A program made the position numbers and the translations under genes. Source: Pseudoxanthomonas sp. Root65 (lineage in GTDB: Bacteria; Pseudomonadota; Gammaproteobacteria; Xanthomonadales; Xanthomonadaceae). Taken from it: 64,000 bases of DNA. This document shows, piece after piece, positions 17,055 to 24,282 of the stretch. Location of the stretch: positions 2,207,133-2,271,132 of the forward strand of contig NZ_LMHA01000001.1 in assembly GCF_001427635.1 (NCBI RefSeq). Direction: 5' to 3'. Below the pieces are notes generated by a model. It searched no databases. It had not been told where the DNA came from and saw nothing but the letters and a program-made list of their open reading frames with translations. Numbering within the stretch: the stretch's first letter is position 1; each line of letters opens with the position of its first letter.

Positions 17055-18445
17055 GCGGTGGCCTCGTCAATGGCGTGGCGGGTGACGTCGGCGAGCCGTT
17101 GCAGGGCGTCGTCGTCGATGCAGTACGGCGGCATCCAGTACAGCACGTCGCCCAGCGGGCGCAGCACTACGCCACGCGCCAGCGCGGCGCGATAGGCTTT
17201 CAGGCCGATGCGTGCGGTGGCGGGGAAGGGCGTGGCCTTGTCGCCGTCGCGGGTCAGTTCGAACGCCAGCATCATGCCGGCCTGGCGCACGTCGGCCACG
17301 TGGCGGTGCGCGGCCAGCGGCTCGGCGAGCGCCGCCATCGCGCGCGCGGTGGCGCGATTGCGCGCCAGCACATCGTCGGCGCGGAAGATGTCCAGCGACG
17401 CCAATGCCGCTGCGCAGGCCAGCGGATTGCCGGTGTAGCTGTGCGAATGCAGGAAGGCGCGCTCGCGCGAGTCGTCCAGGAAGCCGTCGTACAGCGCCTG
17501 CGTGGCCAGCACCGCTGCCAGCGGCAGGAAGCCACCGGTCAGGCCCTTCGACAGGCACAAGAGGTCGGGCATCACGCCGCTCTGCTCGCTGGCGAACAGC
17601 GTGCCGGTGCGGCCGAAACCGACCGCGATCTCGTCGGCGATCAGGAACGCGCCGCTGGCGTCGCACAGTTCGCGCACGCGGGTCAGGTAGTCGGCGTGGT
17701 GCATGCGCATGCCGCCGGCGCACTGCACGCGCGGCTCGACGATCACCGCGCAGACCTCGCCCGGATGCCGTTCCAGCAGCGCGGCCAGCGCATCGGCGGC
17801 GCGCGCGGCGCAGTCGGCCGGGGATTCGCCGGGCTGCGCCAGATAGGCGTCGGGCGAGGGCGCGAACAAGGCTTCGGTCAGCAGCGGTGCGTACACGCGC
17901 CGGTACAGCGGGATGTCGCCGACGGCGAGCGCACCCAGCGTTTCGCCGTGGTAGCCGTTCTCCAGCGCGATGAACTTCGTCCGCGCGTGCTCGCCGCGGT
18001 TGTGGAACCAGTGGAACGCCATCTTCAGCGCCACTTCCACGCCCGCCGAGCCGTTGTCGGCGTAGAACACCTTGGACAGCGGCGCACGCCCCGCCTGCCG
18101 CGGCGCCACCGCCAGCAGCCGCTCGGCCAGTTCCACCGCCGGCGCATGGGTGAAGCCGGCCAGCATCACCTGTTCCAGCGACTGCGCCTGCGCGGCGATG
18201 GCGGCGCCGATCCGTGGTTCCGCATGGCCGAACAGGTTGGTCCACCAGCTGCTGACTGCATCCAGATAGCGCGTGCCGTCGTGGCCGATGAGCCACGCAC
18301 CCTCGCCACGGGCGATCGGCACCAGCGGCAAGGTGTGCGGGTGTTCACGCATCTGCGTGCAGGGATGCCACAGCACGGACAGATCGCGGGCACGCCAGTC
18401 GTCTGCCTCTGCTAGCATTCCCGCTTGATGATCCTGTTGTCGCAT
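17045..18445 (-). CDS. bioA: adenosylmethionine-8-amino-7-oxononanoate aminotransferase
   Basis: PLP-dependent class III aminotransferase that makes 7,8-diaminopelargonate in biotin synthesis. Family features are DLSVLWHPCTQM near the N-terminus, SSWWTNLFGHAEPRI, FYADNGSAGVEVALKMA, ALENGYHGETLGALAVGD, the PLP aspartate and lysine regions LIADEIAVGFGRTG and LLCLSKGLTGGFLPLA (the Schiff-base lysine), and HSHSYTGNPLACAAA. The frame opens at 18445 (MRQQ...), but the family start would fit better at ATG 18418 (MLAEADDWRARDL). It diverges from nudE across 74 bp. Confidence 0.94.
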   Translation of the reverse strand: MRQQDHQAGMLAEADDWRARDLSVLWHPCTQMREHPHTLPLVPIARGEGAWLIGHDGTRYLDAVSSWWTNLFGHAEPRIGAAIAAQAQSLEQVMLAGFTHAPAVELAERLLAVAPRQAGRAPLSKVFYADNGSAGVEVALKMAFHWFHNRGEHARTKFIALENGYHGETLGALAVGDIPLYRRVYAPLLTEALFAPSPDAYLAQPGESPADCAARAADALAALLERHPGEVCAVIVEPRVQCAGGMRMHHADYLTRVRELCDASGAFLIADEIAVGFGRTGTLFASEQSGVMPDLLCLSKGLTGGFLPLAAVLATQALYDGFLDDSRERAFLHSHSYTGNPLACAAALASLDIFRADDVLARNRATARAMAALAEPLAAHRHVADVRQAGMMLAFELTRDGDKATPFPATARIGLKAYRAALARGVVLRPLGDVLYWMPPYCIDDDALQRLADVTRHAIDEATACA

Positions 18446-18519
18446 CCCCCCATGATATCGGGCACTGCCCCCTGCCGTCGCCGCGCGCCGCGCGGTACGG
18501 GCGGACGACGCTCCGCCGC

Positions 18520-19068
18520 ATGAGCCGCCTGCCCACCATCCATGGCATCACCCAGCGCGCCGACGGCCCGGACCGCCATGTCGAAGAACTGGACCTGGAG
18601 TTCAGCAACGGCGAACGTCGTCGCTACCACCGGCTGCGTTCGCAGGGCCATGGCGCGGTGGTCGTGGTGCCGATGCAGGACGAGGAAACGGTGCTGCTGG
18701 TGCGCGAGTACGCCGCCGGCATGCACCGTTACGAACTGGGCCTGGTGAAGGGCCGCATCGACGCCGGCGAGACGCCCGAGCAGGCCGCCGACCGCGAACT
18801 GAAGGAAGAAGCCGGCTTCGGCGCGCGCCGCCTCGACGTGCTGCGCGCCCTGACCCTGGCACCCACCTACATGAGCCACCAGTCTTGGCTGGTGGTGGCA
18901 AGAGACCTGTACCCCGAGCGCCTGCCGGGGGATGAACCCGAGGAGTTGGAAGTAGTGCCCTGGAAGTTGCAAGACCTCGACCAGCTGATGCTGCGCGAGG
19001 ATTTTTCGGAAGGTCGTTCGCTGGCGGCTCTGTTCATCGCCCGCGAATGGTTGAACGCGCGGACATGA
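18520..19068 (+). CDS. nudE: ADP-compounds hydrolase NudE (Nudix)
   Basis: Nudix hydrolase acting on ADP-ribose, Ap3A, NADH and similar ADP compounds. The 182-residue product carries a complete Nudix box, GRIDAGETPEQAADRELKEE followed by AGFG (about residues 79-102), and the upstream YAAGMHRYELGLVKGRI typical of NudE. The stop codon overlaps the next start (ATGA at 19065-19068). This nudE-cysQ order is widespread in gammaproteobacteria and suggests a common role in clearing toxic nucleotides. Confidence 0.93.
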   Translation: MSRLPTIHGITQRADGPDRHVEELDLEFSNGERRRYHRLRSQGHGAVVVVPMQDEETVLLVREYAAGMHRYELGLVKGRIDAGETPEQAADRELKEEAGFGARRLDVLRALTLAPTYMSHQSWLVVARDLYPERLPGDEPEELEVVPWKLQDLDQLMLREDFSEGRSLAALFIAREWLNART

Positions 19069-19901
19069 GTCGGATGACCGCAGACCTGCACGAAGCCGTC
19101 ATCGTCATCGCCCGCGAAGCGGGCCTCGCCATCACGGCGGTGTACGAGAACGCCTTCGACGTGCAACGCAAGAGCGACGACAGTCCGCTCACCGCCGCCG
19201 ACATGGCGGCCCATCAGGTCATCGCCGACGGCCTGCGCCGGCTGACCCCGCAGTGGCCGGTGCTGTCGGAAGAAGCCGCCGACATCCCGTGGGCCGAGCG
19301 CAGCCAGTGGCCGACCTACTGGCTGGTGGACCCGCTGGACGGCACCCGCGAGTTCATCAAGCGCAACGGCGAGTTCACCGTCAACATCGCGCTGATCGAA
19401 CAGAACGAACCCATCTTCGGCGTCGTCCATGCCCCGGTGACCGGGGAGACCTGGCACGCGCGCCAGGGCCGCAATGCCTACCGCCGCGTCGGCGACGTGG
19501 ATGCGCAGATCCGCACGCGCGCACCGGCCACCGGCACGCTGAAGGTCGCGGCCAGCCGCTCGCATCGCGATGCGCGCACGCAGGCGTTTCTCGACGGCAT
19601 GGGCGGGATCGAGGAGGTCTCGCTCGGCTCGTCGCTGAAGTTCTGCCGCATCGCCGAGGGCACGCTGGACGTCTACCCGCGCTTCGGTCCCACCAGCGAG
19701 TGGGACACGGCCGCCGCGCAGTGCGTGCTGGAAGCCGCCGGCGGTGCTCTGCTGGCGCCGGATGGCCGCGCGTTCCGCTACAACCGCCGCGAGACACTGC
19801 TCAACGGCGACTTCGTGGCGCTGGGCGACATGACGCTGCCGTGGCGCACCTGGCTGGCGCAGGCACAGGAAGGCGCGAACGGACATGCCCGCAGCGCCTG
19901 A
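19065..19901 (+). CDS. cysQ: 3'(2'),5'-bisphosphate nucleotidase CysQ
   Basis: Mg-dependent, Li-sensitive phosphatase of the inositol monophosphatase superfamily that removes the 3' phosphate of PAP made during sulfate assimilation. Motifs: DDSPLTAADMAAHQVI, the metal-binding LSEEAADIP and WLVDPLDGTREFIKRNGEF, and the C-terminal SEWDTAAAQCVLEAAGG. I place the start at ATG 19065 because it forms an ATGA overlap with the nudE stop; an in-frame start at 19047 is possible. Protein length would be 278 residues. mazG begins 17 bp before its stop. Confidence 0.94.
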   Translation: MSRMTADLHEAVIVIAREAGLAITAVYENAFDVQRKSDDSPLTAADMAAHQVIADGLRRLTPQWPVLSEEAADIPWAERSQWPTYWLVDPLDGTREFIKRNGEFTVNIALIEQNEPIFGVVHAPVTGETWHARQGRNAYRRVGDVDAQIRTRAPATGTLKVAASRSHRDARTQAFLDGMGGIEEVSLGSSLKFCRIAEGTLDVYPRFGPTSEWDTAAAQCVLEAAGGALLAPDGRAFRYNRRETLLNGDFVALGDMTLPWRTWLAQAQEGANGHARSA

Positions 19902-20721
19902 CGGCGGCATCGCGCGGCTGCTGGCCATCATGGCCAAGCTGCGCGATCCCGACGGAGGGTGTCCATGGGACCTGGAACAGGATTTCTCCACCATCGCGCC
20001 GTACACGGTGGAGGAGGCCTACGAGGTCGCCGACGCGATCGTCCGCCACGATCTGCCGGCGCTGAAGGACGAACTGGGCGACCTGCTGCTGCAGGTCGTC
20101 TTCCATGCGCAGATGGCGAGCGAGCAGGGCGCCTTCGCCTTCGGTGATGTCGTCGATGCCATCTGCGACAAGATGGTGCGGCGGCACCCGCATGTGTTCG
20201 ACCCTTCGACAGGCTCAGGACAGGCTGCCTCGGTCGCCGATGCCGACGCGCAGACCGTCAACTGGGAAGCGATCAAGGCGGCCGAGCGCAAGGCTGCGGG
20301 CGAAGACGACACCTCGGCCTTGGCCGGCGTCGCCCGCGGGCTGCCCGAGTGGCAGCGCGCGATCAAGCTGCAGTCGCGCGCGGCACGGGTCGGCTTCGAC
20401 TGGCCCGACACCGGACCGGTCATCGACAAGCTGCACGAGGAGATCGACGAGGTCCGCGTGGAACTCGCCGCTGCGCCGTCGCCCGAGCGCGACGCGCGGC
20501 TGGAGGACGAGATCGGCGACCTGTTGTTCGTCGCCGCCAATCTGGCGCGGCATGCCAAGGTGGACGTGGGCGGCGCGCTGCGCCGGGCCAACCTGAAGTT
20601 CGAGCGCCGTTTCCGTGCGATGGAAGCGCTGGCCGCGGCAGATGGCACCTCGATGTCCGCGCTGTCGCTGGCGCAGCAGGAAGCGCTGTGGGGGCGCGTC
20701 AAGCAAGGCGAAGGCATGTAG
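19885..20721 (+). CDS. mazG: nucleoside triphosphate pyrophosphohydrolase MazG
   Basis: All-alpha NTP pyrophosphohydrolase that hydrolyses (d)NTPs to the monophosphate and pyrophosphate. Two MazG repeats are visible: LRDPDGGCPWDLEQDF, EEAYEVADAI and DELGDLLLQVVFHAQ in the first, and EEIDEVRVEL with DEIGDLLFVAANLARH in the second. The start overlaps the cysQ end by 17 bp. Oddity: between RRHPHVF and NWEAIKAAERKAAG the residues DPSTGSGQAAS are encoded by a dispersed repeat sequence inserted in frame. This is a surface loop region between the two domains, so function is probably kept. Confidence 0.94.
   Translation: MPAAPDGGIARLLAIMAKLRDPDGGCPWDLEQDFSTIAPYTVEEAYEVADAIVRHDLPALKDELGDLLLQVVFHAQMASEQGAFAFGDVVDAICDKMVRRHPHVFDPSTGSGQAASVADADAQTVNWEAIKAAERKAAGEDDTSALAGVARGLPEWQRAIKLQSRAARVGFDWPDTGPVIDKLHEEIDEVRVELAAAPSPERDARLEDEIGDLLFVAANLARHAKVDVGGALRRANLKFERRFRAMEALAAADGTSMSALSLAQQEALWGRVKQGEGM
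20201..20229. repeat. CTTCGACAGGCTCAGGACAGG repeat inside mazG
   Basis: The sequence CCCTTCGACAGGCTCAGGAC followed by AGGC is a dispersed short sequence met between genes in many proteobacteria. Here it sits inside mazG and is translated as PSTGSGQA without breaking the frame. MazG homologues usually have a shorter segment at this point. Confidence 0.7.
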
Positions 20722-20994
20722 CGTCAGCCTTCTCGGCCTCGCCGTCGCGGCGTTCCTGGCAGGGAGGGCATACGCAGCGGAGCAAGCTCCGCTCTACGGG
20801 GGATGGCGGTTGTTCTGCCCGACCACCGTTGGACCGTCATTCCCGCGAAGGCGGGAACCCAGCGACTTGCCACATCGAACCGAACCGTCGCGGTGATTCG
20901 CGTGCGAAGACGGCAGCGGTCGCATCGGCGGACGCGTTGCGTTGCCGGGATCCCCGGGCTGGCGGCGGGCCAAGGCCCGCCCTACGCTGTCGGC
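20722..20994. repeat. 273-bp gap holding several short inverted repeats
   Basis: No gene is supported here. The gap contains GCGGAGCAAGCTCCGC (near 20778-20793), the CGTCATTCCCGCGAAGGCGG type repeat with arms TTCCCGC/GCGGGAA at 20840-20857, and GCGGGCCAAGGCCCGC at 20965-20980 immediately before the ynfA-like gene. The mix of unrelated palindromes suggests a site that has collected repeat elements. The last hairpin could end or attenuate transcription from mazG. Confidence 0.7.
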
Positions 20995-21318
20995 ATGAAG
21001 ACCTTGCTGTTGTTCCTCGTCACCGCGCTGGCCGAGATCGTCGGCTGCTACCTGCCGTACCTGTGGCTGCGCAAGGATGGCAGCGCCTGGCTGCTGGTGC
21101 CGGCGGCGGCCAGCCTGGCCCTGTTCGCCTGGCTGCTGACCCTGCATCCCACGGCTTCTGGCCGCGTGTATGCCGCCTACGGCGGCGTCTACGTGACCAT
21201 GGCGATCGCATGGCTGTGGGCCGTGGACGCGGTGAAGCCGACGCGCTGGGACCTGCTGGGCGCCGGCTTGTGCCTGACGGGCATGGCGGTGATCATGTTC
21301 GCGCCACGCGCCGCCTGA
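20995..21318 (+). CDS. YnfA-family (UPF0060) small membrane protein
   Basis: Small four-helix inner-membrane protein of 107 residues in the YnfA family, distantly related to small multidrug resistance transporters. Visible features are [55 protein letters not shown], a family hallmark, and [17 protein letters not shown]. The ATG at 20995 is chosen over an upstream in-frame start at 20803 because the upstream part is repeat DNA and the family begins here. Substrate is unknown; a role in drug export is only a suggestion from the fold. Confidence 0.88.
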   Translation: MKTLLLFLVTALAEIVGCYLPYLWLRKDGSAWLLVPAAASLALFAWLLTLHPTASGRVYAAYGGVYVTMAIAWLWAVDAVKPTRWDLLGAGLCLTGMAVIMFAPRAA

Positions 21319-21334
21319 CCCTGTGGGAGGGGAC

Positions 21335-21637
21335 ATGAGCCGCTTCGCCAGCTTCCGCGAGTTCTATCCGTTCTACCTCGCCGAACACAGTCATCGCACC
21401 TCGCGGCGCCTGCATTTCATCGGCAGCTGCGGCGTGCTTGCCTTGCTGGTGCTGGCCATCGTCGACCGCAACGCCTGGTGGCTGCTGGCCGCGCTGTTCT
21501 GCGGCTACGGCTTCGCCTGGGTAGGCCACTTCTTCTTCGAGAAGAACCGCCCCGCCACCTTCAAGCACCCGTTCTATTCCTTCGCCGGCGACTGGGTGAT
21601 GTTCAAGGACATCCTGACCGGGAAGATCCGGTTCTAG
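21335..21637 (+). CDS. Mpo1-like (DUF962) small membrane protein
   Basis: A 100-residue protein matching the DUF962/Mpo1 pattern: FYPFYLAEHSHRTSRRLHFI, two hydrophobic helices (GVLALLVLAIVDRNAWW and LLAALFCGYGFAWVGHFF), then FEKNRPATFKHPFYSFAGDW. The histidines of HSHRTSRRLHF, GHFFFEKNRPATFKHP bind iron in the yeast dioxygenase Mpo1, which oxidises 2-hydroxy fatty acids; that activity is not shown for bacterial members. The start is taken at ATG 21335 after GTGGGAGGGGAC rather than the GTG at 21323. It is 16 bp downstream of the YnfA-like gene. Confidence 0.82.
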   Translation: MSRFASFREFYPFYLAEHSHRTSRRLHFIGSCGVLALLVLAIVDRNAWWLLAALFCGYGFAWVGHFFFEKNRPATFKHPFYSFAGDWVMFKDILTGKIRF

Positions 21638-21682
21638 GAGTGAGGGGAGAGGGGAGAGGGGAGAGGAGTGAGGAGTGAGCAC
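21637..21682. repeat. GAGAGGG/GAGTGAG low-complexity repeat
   Basis: Immediately after the DUF962 stop the + strand reads a purine-only run made of GGGGAGA units repeated three times, flanked by GAGTGAG copies. The same GAGGAGTGAG unit forms the arms of the inverted repeat at 40841-40930. Together they look like one repeat family that settles just after stop codons. Confidence 0.75.
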
Positions 21683-21696
21683 TAGCGGCTCCTGCC

Positions 21697-22035
21697 TCAC
21701 TCGTAGAACATCAGGAACGCCGCGCCCACGATCAGCGCGAAGGCCGCGTAGTGGTTCCATTTCAGCGGCTGGCCCAGGTACCAGGTGCTGAAACCGGCGA
21801 AGACCAGCAGGGTCAGGATTTCCTGGATCGTCTTCAGCTGCACCACCGAGTAGACGGCGCTGCCCATGCGGTTGGCCGGCACCATCAGCGTGTACTCGAA
21901 GAAGGCGATGCCCCAGCTGGCCAGGATCACCATGAACAGCGGTGCGGACTTGTACTTCAGGTGGCCGTACCAGGCGAACGTCATGAAGACGTTGGAGGCC
22001 AGCAGCAGGAACAGGGGCAGGACGCGGTCGATCAT
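21697..22035 (-). CDS. DUF486 / DMT-superfamily small membrane protein
   Basis: The 112-residue product has four predicted membrane helices (LPLFLLLASNVFMTFAWYGH, LFMVILASWGIAFFEYTLMV, ILTLLVFAGFSTWYLGQPL, HYAAFALIVGAAFLMFY) and the motif NRMGSAVYSVVQLKTIQEI that marks DUF486. The family is related to drug/metabolite transporters; no substrate is known. It converges with the DUF962 gene and diverges from the response regulator gene at 22164. Confidence 0.85.
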   Translation of the reverse strand: MIDRVLPLFLLLASNVFMTFAWYGHLKYKSAPLFMVILASWGIAFFEYTLMVPANRMGSAVYSVVQLKTIQEILTLLVFAGFSTWYLGQPLKWNHYAAFALIVGAAFLMFYE

Positions 22036-22112
22036 GGCGGGGTCGTCGGGAGAGAAAGGCGAAGCGTAATCCCAACTGCAGGCTGAATGGATCCCCGGTC
22101 TTCACATCACCT

Positions 22113-22130
22113 CTACCGGCAGGCCGGTAG
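22113..22130. promoter_or_regulatory. 18-bp perfect palindrome upstream of the two-component genes
   Basis: CTACCGGCAGGCCGGTAG is a perfect palindrome (8-bp arms, 2-nt centre) located 33 bp before the regulator start. It is flanked by the direct repeat CTTCACA (around 22100 and 22131). This arrangement suits an operator, possibly for autoregulation by the downstream response regulator. It could also fold as a small 5' UTR hairpin. Confidence 0.45.
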
Positions 22131-22163
22131 CTTCACAAACCTGAAGCCTCTCAAGGAGTTGTC

Positions 22164-22865
22164 ATGCGACACAGTCAGGAAACCGCGGGTCTGGTGCTGG
22201 TGGTGGAAGACAACCGCAACATTTCCGAGATGATCGGGGAATATCTGGAAGGCCGCGGTTTCGAGGTCGACTACGCCACCGACGGCCTGGACGGTTACCG
22301 GCTGGCGGTGGAGAACAGCTACGACGTGCTGGTGCTCGACCTGATGCTGCCGCGCCTGGACGGCATGGAAGTCTGCAAGCGCCTGCGCACCGAAGCCCGC
22401 AAGTCCACGCCCGTGCTGATGCTGACCGCGCGCGACACGCTGGACGACAAGCTGACCGGCCTGAGCTCCGGCGCCGACGACTACCTGACCAAGCCCTTCG
22501 CGATCCAGGAACTGGAAGCCCGCCTGCGTGCCCTGATCCGCCGCGAGCGCCGCCAGGTCGGTGCCGAAGTGCTGAAGGTCGCGGACCTGGTGTTGGACCC
22601 GGTCAGCATGCGCGCCACCCGGGGCGGCACCGAACTGATGCTGTCGCCGATCGGCTTGCGCCTGCTGACCATCCTGATGCGCGAATCGCCGCGCGTGGTG
22701 ACCCGTCAGGAGATCGAGCGCGAGATCTGGGGCAACGGCCTGCCGGACTCGGACACGCTGCGCAGCCACCTGTACAACCTGCGCAAGGTGATCGACAAGC
22801 CTTTCGACAAGCCGCTGCTGCACACCGTGCAGAGCGCGGGCTACCGCATCGCCGACATCGGCTGA
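22164..22865 (+). CDS. OmpR/PhoB-family response regulator
   Basis: DNA-binding response regulator of 233 residues. The receiver has the acidic pair in VVEDNRN, phosphoacceptor D59 (VLVLDLMLPRLDG) and TKPF; the C-terminal winged helix includes LSPIGLRLLTILM, VVTRQEIEREIWG and SDTLRSHLYNLRKVIDKPFD. A good ribosome binding site (AAGGAG) precedes ATG 22164. The sensor kinase follows after 49 bp and an export system follows that, so it probably controls the exporter. The exact orthologue name cannot be fixed from sequence alone. Confidence 0.9.
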   Translation: MRHSQETAGLVLVVEDNRNISEMIGEYLEGRGFEVDYATDGLDGYRLAVENSYDVLVLDLMLPRLDGMEVCKRLRTEARKSTPVLMLTARDTLDDKLTGLSSGADDYLTKPFAIQELEARLRALIRRERRQVGAEVLKVADLVLDPVSMRATRGGTELMLSPIGLRLLTILMRESPRVVTRQEIEREIWGNGLPDSDTLRSHLYNLRKVIDKPFDKPLLHTVQSAGYRIADIG

Positions 22866-22914
22866 CCAGGCCGTCGGCGCGCGGCATACTCCTGCCTTCG
22901 CCCGACGACTCCGC

Positions 22915-24186
22915 ATGCGCCAAGGCCTGCCCCGCAAACTCAGGATCGCCTTCATCCTGCAGGCCGTGATGGTCAGCCTGGCCATCGTGCTGGGCGTGTA
23001 TCTGATCTCGGCGGTCATCAAGCACAGCCTGATGAACACCGCGCTGCAGGAAGAAGCCGCGCATTTCTGGGAGCTCTACAGCGCCAGCACGGCGCAGCCG
23101 CCGCCGAACACCCACAACCTGCGCGGCTATCTGGTGGTGAAGGGGCACTCCAACCTGGTGCTGCCGGAAAACCTGCGCAATCTCGCGCCCGGCTTCCACG
23201 AACTGAGGAACGACGATCTGCTGGTGCTGGTCGACGAGCAACCGCAGGGCCGCCTGTACCTGGTGTTCCTGCGGTCGCAGGCCGAGCGGCTGGCGTTCTA
23301 TTTCGGCACCGTGCCGATCATCATGACGCTGGTGGCGATCTACCTGGTGTCGTGGCTGACCTACCGCGCGTCCAAGCGGCTGGTCTCGCCGGTGAGCTGG
23401 CTGGCGCGGCAGGTCTCCGAGTGGGATCCGCGCCGCCCCGATGTCAGCGCCCTGGCGGCCGACCGCCTGCCCAGCGACGTGCAGGGCGAAGCCCGGCAAC
23501 TGGCCGCGGCGTTGCACGGCCTGGCCCAGCGCGTCAGCGCGCATGTCGCGCGCGAACGCGATTTCACCCGCGACGCCAGCCACGAGTTGCGCACGCCGCT
23601 GACGGTGATCCGCGTGGCCACCGACATGGGCATGGCCGAAGACTCGCCGCCGCGCGTGGCGCGCGCCCTGCAGCGCATCCAGCGTGCCGGCCGCGACATG
23701 GAGGCGGTGATCGACGCCTTCCTGATCCTGGCGCGAGAAGCCGAAGTGGAGCCGCAGAGCGAGGACTTCGACGTCGCCGACATCGTCATGGACGAGGCCG
23801 AGAACGCACGCACGCTGCTGCTCAACAAGCCGGTCGACCTGGAAGTCACCCTGCACGCGCGCCCGCGGCTGCACGCCCCGCCGCGGGTGTTCCAGGTGGT
23901 CGTCAGCAACCTGCTGCGCAACGCCTGCACCTATACCGATCGCGGCCGCATCGACGTGCTGCTGGAGCCGGACCGCGTGGTCGTACGGGACACGGGCATC
24001 GGCATGGCGGCCGAATCGATGCAGCGGGTGTTCGAGCCGTTCTACCGCGCCGATCCCTCGCGCCCCCACGGCAGCGGCCTGGGCCTGTCCATCGTCAGCC
24101 GCCTCTGCGACCGCTTCGGCTGGAAGATCGAACTCGACAGCGAACTGGGCCGCGGCACCACGGCGACGATCCGCTTCGTTCCGTAA
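22915..24186 (+). CDS. sensor histidine kinase
   Basis: Membrane histidine kinase of 423 residues, partner of the regulator just upstream. It has a first membrane helix (about residues 10-32), a periplasmic domain of about 100 residues (NNLRGYLVVKGHS-like region), a second helix (about 124-146, VPIIMTLVAIYLVSWLTY), a HAMP-like linker, the phosphoacceptor H223 in DASHELRTPLTV, N box VVSNLLRNACTYT, and ATP lid DTGIGM and GSGLGLSIVSRLC. The stimulus is unknown. The gap to the macA-like gene is 96 bp. Confidence 0.9.
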   Translation: MRQGLPRKLRIAFILQAVMVSLAIVLGVYLISAVIKHSLMNTALQEEAAHFWELYSASTAQPPPNTHNLRGYLVVKGHSNLVLPENLRNLAPGFHELRNDDLLVLVDEQPQGRLYLVFLRSQAERLAFYFGTVPIIMTLVAIYLVSWLTYRASKRLVSPVSWLARQVSEWDPRRPDVSALAADRLPSDVQGEARQLAAALHGLAQRVSAHVARERDFTRDASHELRTPLTVIRVATDMGMAEDSPPRVARALQRIQRAGRDMEAVIDAFLILAREAEVEPQSEDFDVADIVMDEAENARTLLLNKPVDLEVTLHARPRLHAPPRVFQVVVSNLLRNACTYTDRGRIDVLLEPDRVVVRDTGIGMAAESMQRVFEPFYRADPSRPHGSGLGLSIVSRLCDRFGWKIELDSELGRGTTATIRFVP

Positions 24187-24282
24187 TCTATACGGGAACT
24201 GACCAGGGCCGCGGGCTGTCAACGCCGCGGCCTCCGGCGCGTTCCTTTTCCCGACTCCCCACCTTCCGAGCCGACTCACTGC

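Noticed and set aside
21637..21682. Direct-repeat array resembling CRISPR
   Set aside because: Units are 7 bp with no spacers, and no cas gene is present anywhere in the window.
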